In this document: in pieces, positions 6,791 through 9,549 of the stretch
Layout of the letters: the number at the start of each line of letters is the position of its first letter
How positions within the stretch are numbered: the first letter of the stretch is position 1
Source: an uncultured Lachnospiraceae bacterium
Lineage (GTDB): Bacteria > Bacillota > Clostridia > Lachnospirales > Lachnospiraceae
Length of the DNA stretch: 9,549 nt
Reading direction: 5' to 3'
Assembly: GCA_902784025.1 (NCBI GenBank)
Contig: CACZTF010000111.1
Coordinates: forward strand, 1 to 9,549
Program-made: the position numbers and the translations under genes
Notes under the pieces: model-generated
The model's database searches: none
The model's input: only the letters and a program-made list of their open reading frames with translations
Told to the model about the DNA's origin: nothing

Positions 6791-8494
6791 AGAATTTGGA
6801 TCATACTTGGCGTGATCGCTGCTTTAGCTGTGATAGGTATAATTAGTTCACGTCATAACAAAAAATACGATGGTTTTTCAAAGCTGGATAAACAGTGGGG
6901 ACATTTACAATCAAAAAAATACGGCTCAGATGATTATGAAAACATTTCCCACTATTCGAAATTAGTCAGGGACAGGGGATTTTATATAGATGATATAACC
7001 TGGAATGATCTGGAACTTGACCGGATCTTTCAATCTATGGATATAGCAAGCTCATCAATAGGCAGGGAACATCTTTACAAGACCATACGTATGCCTGAAA
7101 CCGATGTTTCTTCGATATATACTAAGGATTCGGCGATAAGATGGTTTTCGACAAATGATGAAAAGAGAAAGAGTGTACAGACCAAGCTGTCAAGGTTGGG
7201 ATTTGTACACAATTTTTCTTTTTCGGATTATATAGACTCCATACAGGGGCTTAAGTCTGTGGGCAGCGGAATATCTATACTTCTTGATTGTCTTCTTGCT
7301 GCTGCCATTCTCTTCTCTGTTTTTGTAAATGCAGCGATAGGGATAATATTTGTGGTAGCTGTGGTCCTTACGGCAACAGCTGTTTATTTTAAAAAGAAGC
7401 CTGCTATAGAACCTTATTTCACATGCTTGAGTCAGGTTTCCCGCATGGTGCGCACCGGTATGGATATAAGAGAGGTGCATCAGGATCTCGGAAATGCGCC
7501 TGACAGTATTGATCACAGGTTCAGTATTATTGAAAAATGCACACGTATATTAAGTCCCTGTATTAAAGGAGATTTCCTAATAGCAGACTGTGCTGCGGTA
7601 GGCTCCCCCGCTGAGGTTTTCATGAACTATATCCGTATGTTTACTCATGTGGATATAATACACTATAACAGAGCTATAAAGAACCTTCAGGGGCATTCTG
7701 ATGATATAATGGAGCTTATGGAGAGCTTCGGCTATATTGAAACCTGTATATGTGCCGCTTCATTCAGAGAAGCAGTGGGTAAATGGAGTGTGCCTGAGTT
7801 TTCTGATGAGGGCTCTGAAAAATACATGTATCTGTCAAATGTTATACATCCTCTGGTGGATGATTGTGTACCTAATTCCATAAATGTTCCCTATGCAGAT
7901 ATGAACAGCGTGCTCATAACAGGTTCCAATGCTTCAGGTAAGTCCACTTTTCTTAAAGCTGTTGCAATAAACACCCTGTTATCACAGGCGATTTCCACAT
8001 CTCTGTCCGACAGTTATAAAGCTCCGGTTTACAGATTATTTTCATCCATGTCTTTAAGGGATGACCTGAAGAATTCGGGAAGCTATTACATGGTGGAGAT
8101 AAAATCATTAAAGCGCATCATGGATGCGGCAGGCGATCAGGATGACAGACCGGTGTTATGCTTTGTTGATGAGGTTCTCAGAGGTACGAATACTATCGAA
8201 AGGATATCTGCATCCAGTTCGATACTGGAAAAACTCAGTACATTGAATGCCGTAACATTCGCAGCAACACATGATATAGAGCTTACTTCGCTGCTTGATG
8301 ACAGCTACGCAAACTATCATTTGAGAGAAGAAATGACAGATAAGGGGATAGAGTTTTCATATAAGTTGTTTGACGGTCCGGCCACAACAAGAAATGCTAT
8401 TGCACTGCTTGAGAATCTCGGTTATGATAGTGAGATAATAAACAAAGCGCGGCGAAGGGCACAGGATTTTACCGAGACAGGCGTCTGGAAGTGA
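6788..8494 (+). CDS. membrane-anchored MutS-like ATPase
   Basis: This 568-residue protein has a MutS-type ATPase domain at its C-terminal end. Walker A is GSNASGKST at 379-387, the Walker B acidic pair is D461-E462 in VLCFVDEVLRGTNT, and the switch histidine is H495 in AATHD. The block around residues 70-105 (ITWNDLELDRIF, then SSIGREHLY) resembles the start of the MutS core/lever region. No N-terminal mismatch-recognition domain with its Phe-x-Glu motif is present, and the length is well below the roughly 850 of true MutS. Hydrophobic segments occur at about 3-20, 163-181 and 183-201, with positive residues (SRHNKK, KKK) suggesting that the ATPase faces the cytoplasm. It is therefore unlikely to be a classical mismatch-repair protein. 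Its role is unknown, perhaps nucleic-acid handling at the membrane. The ending with GPATTRNAIALLENLGY and RAQDFTETGVWK looks family-conserved. It is the last gene of the apparent operon. Confidence 0.85.
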   Translation: MRIWIILGVIAALAVIGIISSRHNKKYDGFSKLDKQWGHLQSKKYGSDDYENISHYSKLVRDRGFYIDDITWNDLELDRIFQSMDIASSSIGREHLYKTIRMPETDVSSIYTKDSAIRWFSTNDEKRKSVQTKLSRLGFVHNFSFSDYIDSIQGLKSVGSGISILLDCLLAAAILFSVFVNAAIGIIFVVAVVLTATAVYFKKKPAIEPYFTCLSQVSRMVRTGMDIREVHQDLGNAPDSIDHRFSIIEKCTRILSPCIKGDFLIADCAAVGSPAEVFMNYIRMFTHVDIIHYNRAIKNLQGHSDDIMELMESFGYIETCICAASFREAVGKWSVPEFSDEGSEKYMYLSNVIHPLVDDCVPNSINVPYADMNSVLITGSNASGKSTFLKAVAINTLLSQAISTSLSDSYKAPVYRLFSSMSLRDDLKNSGSYYMVEIKSLKRIMDAAGDQDDRPVLCFVDEVLRGTNTIERISASSSILEKLSTLNAVTFAATHDIELTSLLDDSYANYHLREEMTDKGIEFSYKLFDGPATTRNAIALLENLGYDSEIINKARRRAQDFTETGVWK

Positions 8495-8499
8495 TGCAC

Positions 8500-8572
8500 C
8501 GTGTCATTCTAAACGTAACGAAGGATTTCATATAAAAGATTATCTTCGGGACAAAGTTCTAAGGATGACATG
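8500..8572 (+). repeat. imperfect palindromic intergenic element (REP/MITE-like)
   Basis: TGTCATTCT at 8502-8510 pairs with AGGATGACA at 8562-8570 (nine pairs, one a G-U wobble). The stem can extend outward by one wobble and one C-G pair to 8500/8572. A second, inner stem joins CGAAG (8519-8523) to CTTCG (8544-8548). The left arm resembles the TGTCATTCTGAGCGAAGCG-type motif that I recall as a dispersed intergenic repeat in many bacteria, with several substitutions here. No T-run follows, so it does not look like a standard terminator. It starts 5 nt after the MutS-like stop codon and could still fold in the 3' end of the operon mRNA and protect it. Confidence 0.5.
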
Positions 8573-8592
8573 AAAAATGAAGATAATACGAT
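8565..8592 (+). promoter_or_regulatory. candidate sigma-A promoter for alaS
   Basis: ATGACA (8565-8570, 5 of 6 to the -35 consensus) and TACGAT (8587-8592) are spaced by 16 nt. The -10 hexamer is identical to that of the ileS promoter. The -35 box is the end of the right arm of the palindrome at 8500-8572. The predicted start near 8599 leaves a leader of about 70 nt, which holds a possible 6-bp stem (TTTCCT 8599-8604 with AGGAAA 8621-8626) but no T-box motif. Confidence 0.45.
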
Positions 8593-8650
8593 AAAAACTT
8601 TCCTTAATATGATGATTGCCAGGAAAAACATGTTGATTGATTTTATTTGA
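8570..8650 (+). CDS. possible 26-codon small ORF upstream of alaS (doubtful)
   Basis: An ATG at 8570 opens a 26-codon frame (MKNEDNTIKTFLNMMIARKN and six more residues) ending in TGA at 8648-8650, six bases before the alaS ribosome binding site. An AAGGA (8561-8565) lies only 4 nt upstream of the ATG, closer than usual. It holds a single Ala codon, so it is not an alanine attenuator. If the promoter at 8565-8592 is used, the start codon would lie outside that transcript, and only read-through from the operon would translate it. It resembles nothing I know and may be chance. Confidence 0.15.
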   Translation: MKNEDNTIKTFLNMMIARKNMLIDFI

Positions 8651-8655
8651 ATTAT

Positions 8656-8672
8656 GGAGGTTTGTTCATATG
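8656..8672 (+). promoter_or_regulatory. ribosome binding site of alaS
   Basis: GGAGG at 8656-8660 is followed after 9 nt by ATG 8670-8672. This is the strongest Shine-Dalgarno match in front of any gene in the window, and it fixes the start of an open frame that runs to the window edge. Confidence 0.8.
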
Positions 8673-9549
8673 GAGAAGAATATATATAAAGGTGTAAATG
8701 AACTTAGGGAGATGTTCTTAAGCTTTTTTGAGAGTAAGGATCATCTGAGGATGAAGAGCTTTTCTTTGGTTCCCCACAATGATAAAAGCCTCCTTCTTAT
8801 CAACTCCGGTATGGCGCCCCTGAAGCCTTATTTTACAGGACAGGAGATACCCCCCAGAAGAAGGGTTACCACATGCCAGAAATGTATACGGACCGGCGAT
8901 ATAGAAAACGTGGGAAAAACTGCGCGCCACGGTACATTTTTTGAGATGCTGGGTAATTTTTCTTTCGGTGATTATTTTAAAACAGAGGCTATCCACTGGT
9001 CATGGGAGTTTCTGACAGAGGTTGTGGGGCTTGACCCCGACAGACTGTATCCTTCGGTTTATGTGGATGATGATGAGGCTTTTGAGATCTGGAATAAAGA
9101 GATAGGCATTGCTACGGAGAGGATCTTCCGTTTCGGAAAAGAGGATAATTTCTGGGAGCACGGTGCAGGACCCTGCGGACCCTGTTCGGAAATATATTAT
9201 GATCGTGGTGAAAAATACGGATGCGGAGAACCCGGTTGTACCGTAGGCTGTGAATGTGACAGATACATGGAGATCTGGAACAATGTATTTACCCAGTTTA
9301 ATAATGACGGGAATAATAACTATACGGAACTTGAACAGAAAAATATAGATACGGGTATGGGACTTGAGCGTCTTGCGGTGGTTGTGCAGGATGTGGATTC
9401 CATTTTTGATGTGGATACGCTGTTTGCCCTCAGGAACCATGTAAGCAAGCTTTGCGGAAAAGAGTATAAGCATGATGAACAGACTGATATTTCCATGAGG
9501 GTTGTTACTGATCATATCAGGTCTGTGACATTTATGGTAAGTGACGGTA
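8670..9549 (+). CDS. alaS: alanyl-tRNA synthetase, N-terminal part (cut by window end)
   Basis: The frame encodes 293 complete residues with no stop and continues past the window. AlaRS is the class II synthetase that charges tRNA-Ala (EC 6.1.1.7) in the cytosol. The catalytic core is visible: the motif 1 region SLLLINSGMAPLKPYF (40-55), CQKCIRTGDIENVGKTARHG (69-88) leading into the motif 2 block FFEMLGNFSFGDYFK (90-104), GPCGPCSEIYYD (167-178), a Cys-rich CGEPGCTVGCECDRY segment (185-199), FTQF (207-210) and motif 3 IDTGMGLERLA (226-236). DHIRSVTFMVSDG at the edge begins the region leading to the tRNA-recognition domain. The editing and C-Ala domains lie outside the window. The sequence looks clostridial. 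Codons are visibly more GC-rich than in ileS (for example CCC, GGC, GTG). A separate promoter and a strong ribosome binding site suggest a unit independent of the upstream operon. Confidence 0.96.
   Translation, partial: MEKNIYKGVNELREMFLSFFESKDHLRMKSFSLVPHNDKSLLLINSGMAPLKPYFTGQEIPPRRRVTTCQKCIRTGDIENVGKTARHGTFFEMLGNFSFGDYFKTEAIHWSWEFLTEVVGLDPDRLYPSVYVDDDEAFEIWNKEIGIATERIFRFGKEDNFWEHGAGPCGPCSEIYYDRGEKYGCGEPGCTVGCECDRYMEIWNNVFTQFNNDGNNNYTELEQKNIDTGMGLERLAVVVQDVDSIFDVDTLFALRNHVSKLCGKEYKHDEQTDISMRVVTDHIRSVTFMVSDG

Noticed and set aside
8500..8572. Rho-independent terminator of the operon
   Set aside because: The palindrome is long with an imperfect, AT-rich interior and is followed by CATGAAAAATG, not by a T-run. 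A factor-dependent end remains possible.
8495..8669. T-box riboswitch before alaS
   Set aside because: There is no AGGGTGG-type antiterminator sequence, no terminator with T-run, and the space is too short.
8718..9515. Open frames on the minus strand across alaS (8718-8996 and 9000-9515)
   Set aside because: They lie opposite a clear alaS frame with complete class II motifs, have no ribosome binding sites I could see, and their translations resemble nothing.
1..9549. CRISPR array, tRNA or rRNA gene, transposase, integrase, toxin-antitoxin or phage genes
   Set aside because: I saw no regularly spaced repeats, cloverleaf-like sequences or matching protein motifs. The window is core-genome in character.

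Overview
The window reads as chromosomal DNA of a low-GC Firmicute. It is most like class Clostridia, and probably Lachnospiraceae (a Butyrivibrio-like genus is my guess). The reasons are the AT-rich coding sequence with many ATA isoleucine codons, purine-rich ribosome binding sites, a Firmicutes-type class III fructose-1,6-bisphosphatase, a clostridial-looking AlaS, and a membrane-anchored MutS-like ATPase of a kind I associate with Lachnospiraceae. The assignment rests on protein resemblance by eye. Everything supportable lies on the + strand.

Layout. Bases 1-98 are the last codons of a CsoR/FrmR-type metal-sensing repressor. A T-rich stretch with a weak terminator-like hairpin follows, and then a good sigma-A promoter (TTGACT, 17 nt, TACGAT at 139-167). 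From there five genes run closely packed: ileS (217-3426, eukaryote-like type 2 isoleucyl-tRNA synthetase), fbp (3490-5439, class III FBPase), a CpsB/YwqE-like PHP-domain phosphatase (5454-6197), apt (6240-6764, adenine phosphoribosyltransferase) and a membrane-anchored MutS-like ATPase (TTG start, 6788-8494). The gaps are 63, 14, 42 and 23 nt with no convincing terminator inside, so a polycistronic unit is likely. A 175-nt intergenic region follows. It carries an imperfect 73-nt palindrome and a candidate promoter whose -35 box is the right arm of that palindrome. The 5' 293 codons of alaS (from 8670) run off the window end.

How it fits together. Two aminoacyl-tRNA synthetases flank a gluconeogenic phosphatase, a PHP phosphatase, a purine-salvage enzyme and a MutS-like ATPase. 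This looks like a housekeeping cluster, not a defence or mobile island, and I see no clearly new multi-gene system. The points most worth a second look are the palindromic element upstream of alaS and its overlap with the promoter, the TGATCA repeat cluster in front of apt, the absence of T-box leaders before both synthetase genes, the membrane-anchored MutS-like protein, and a rise in GC content toward the right end. No gap exceeds 300 nt.
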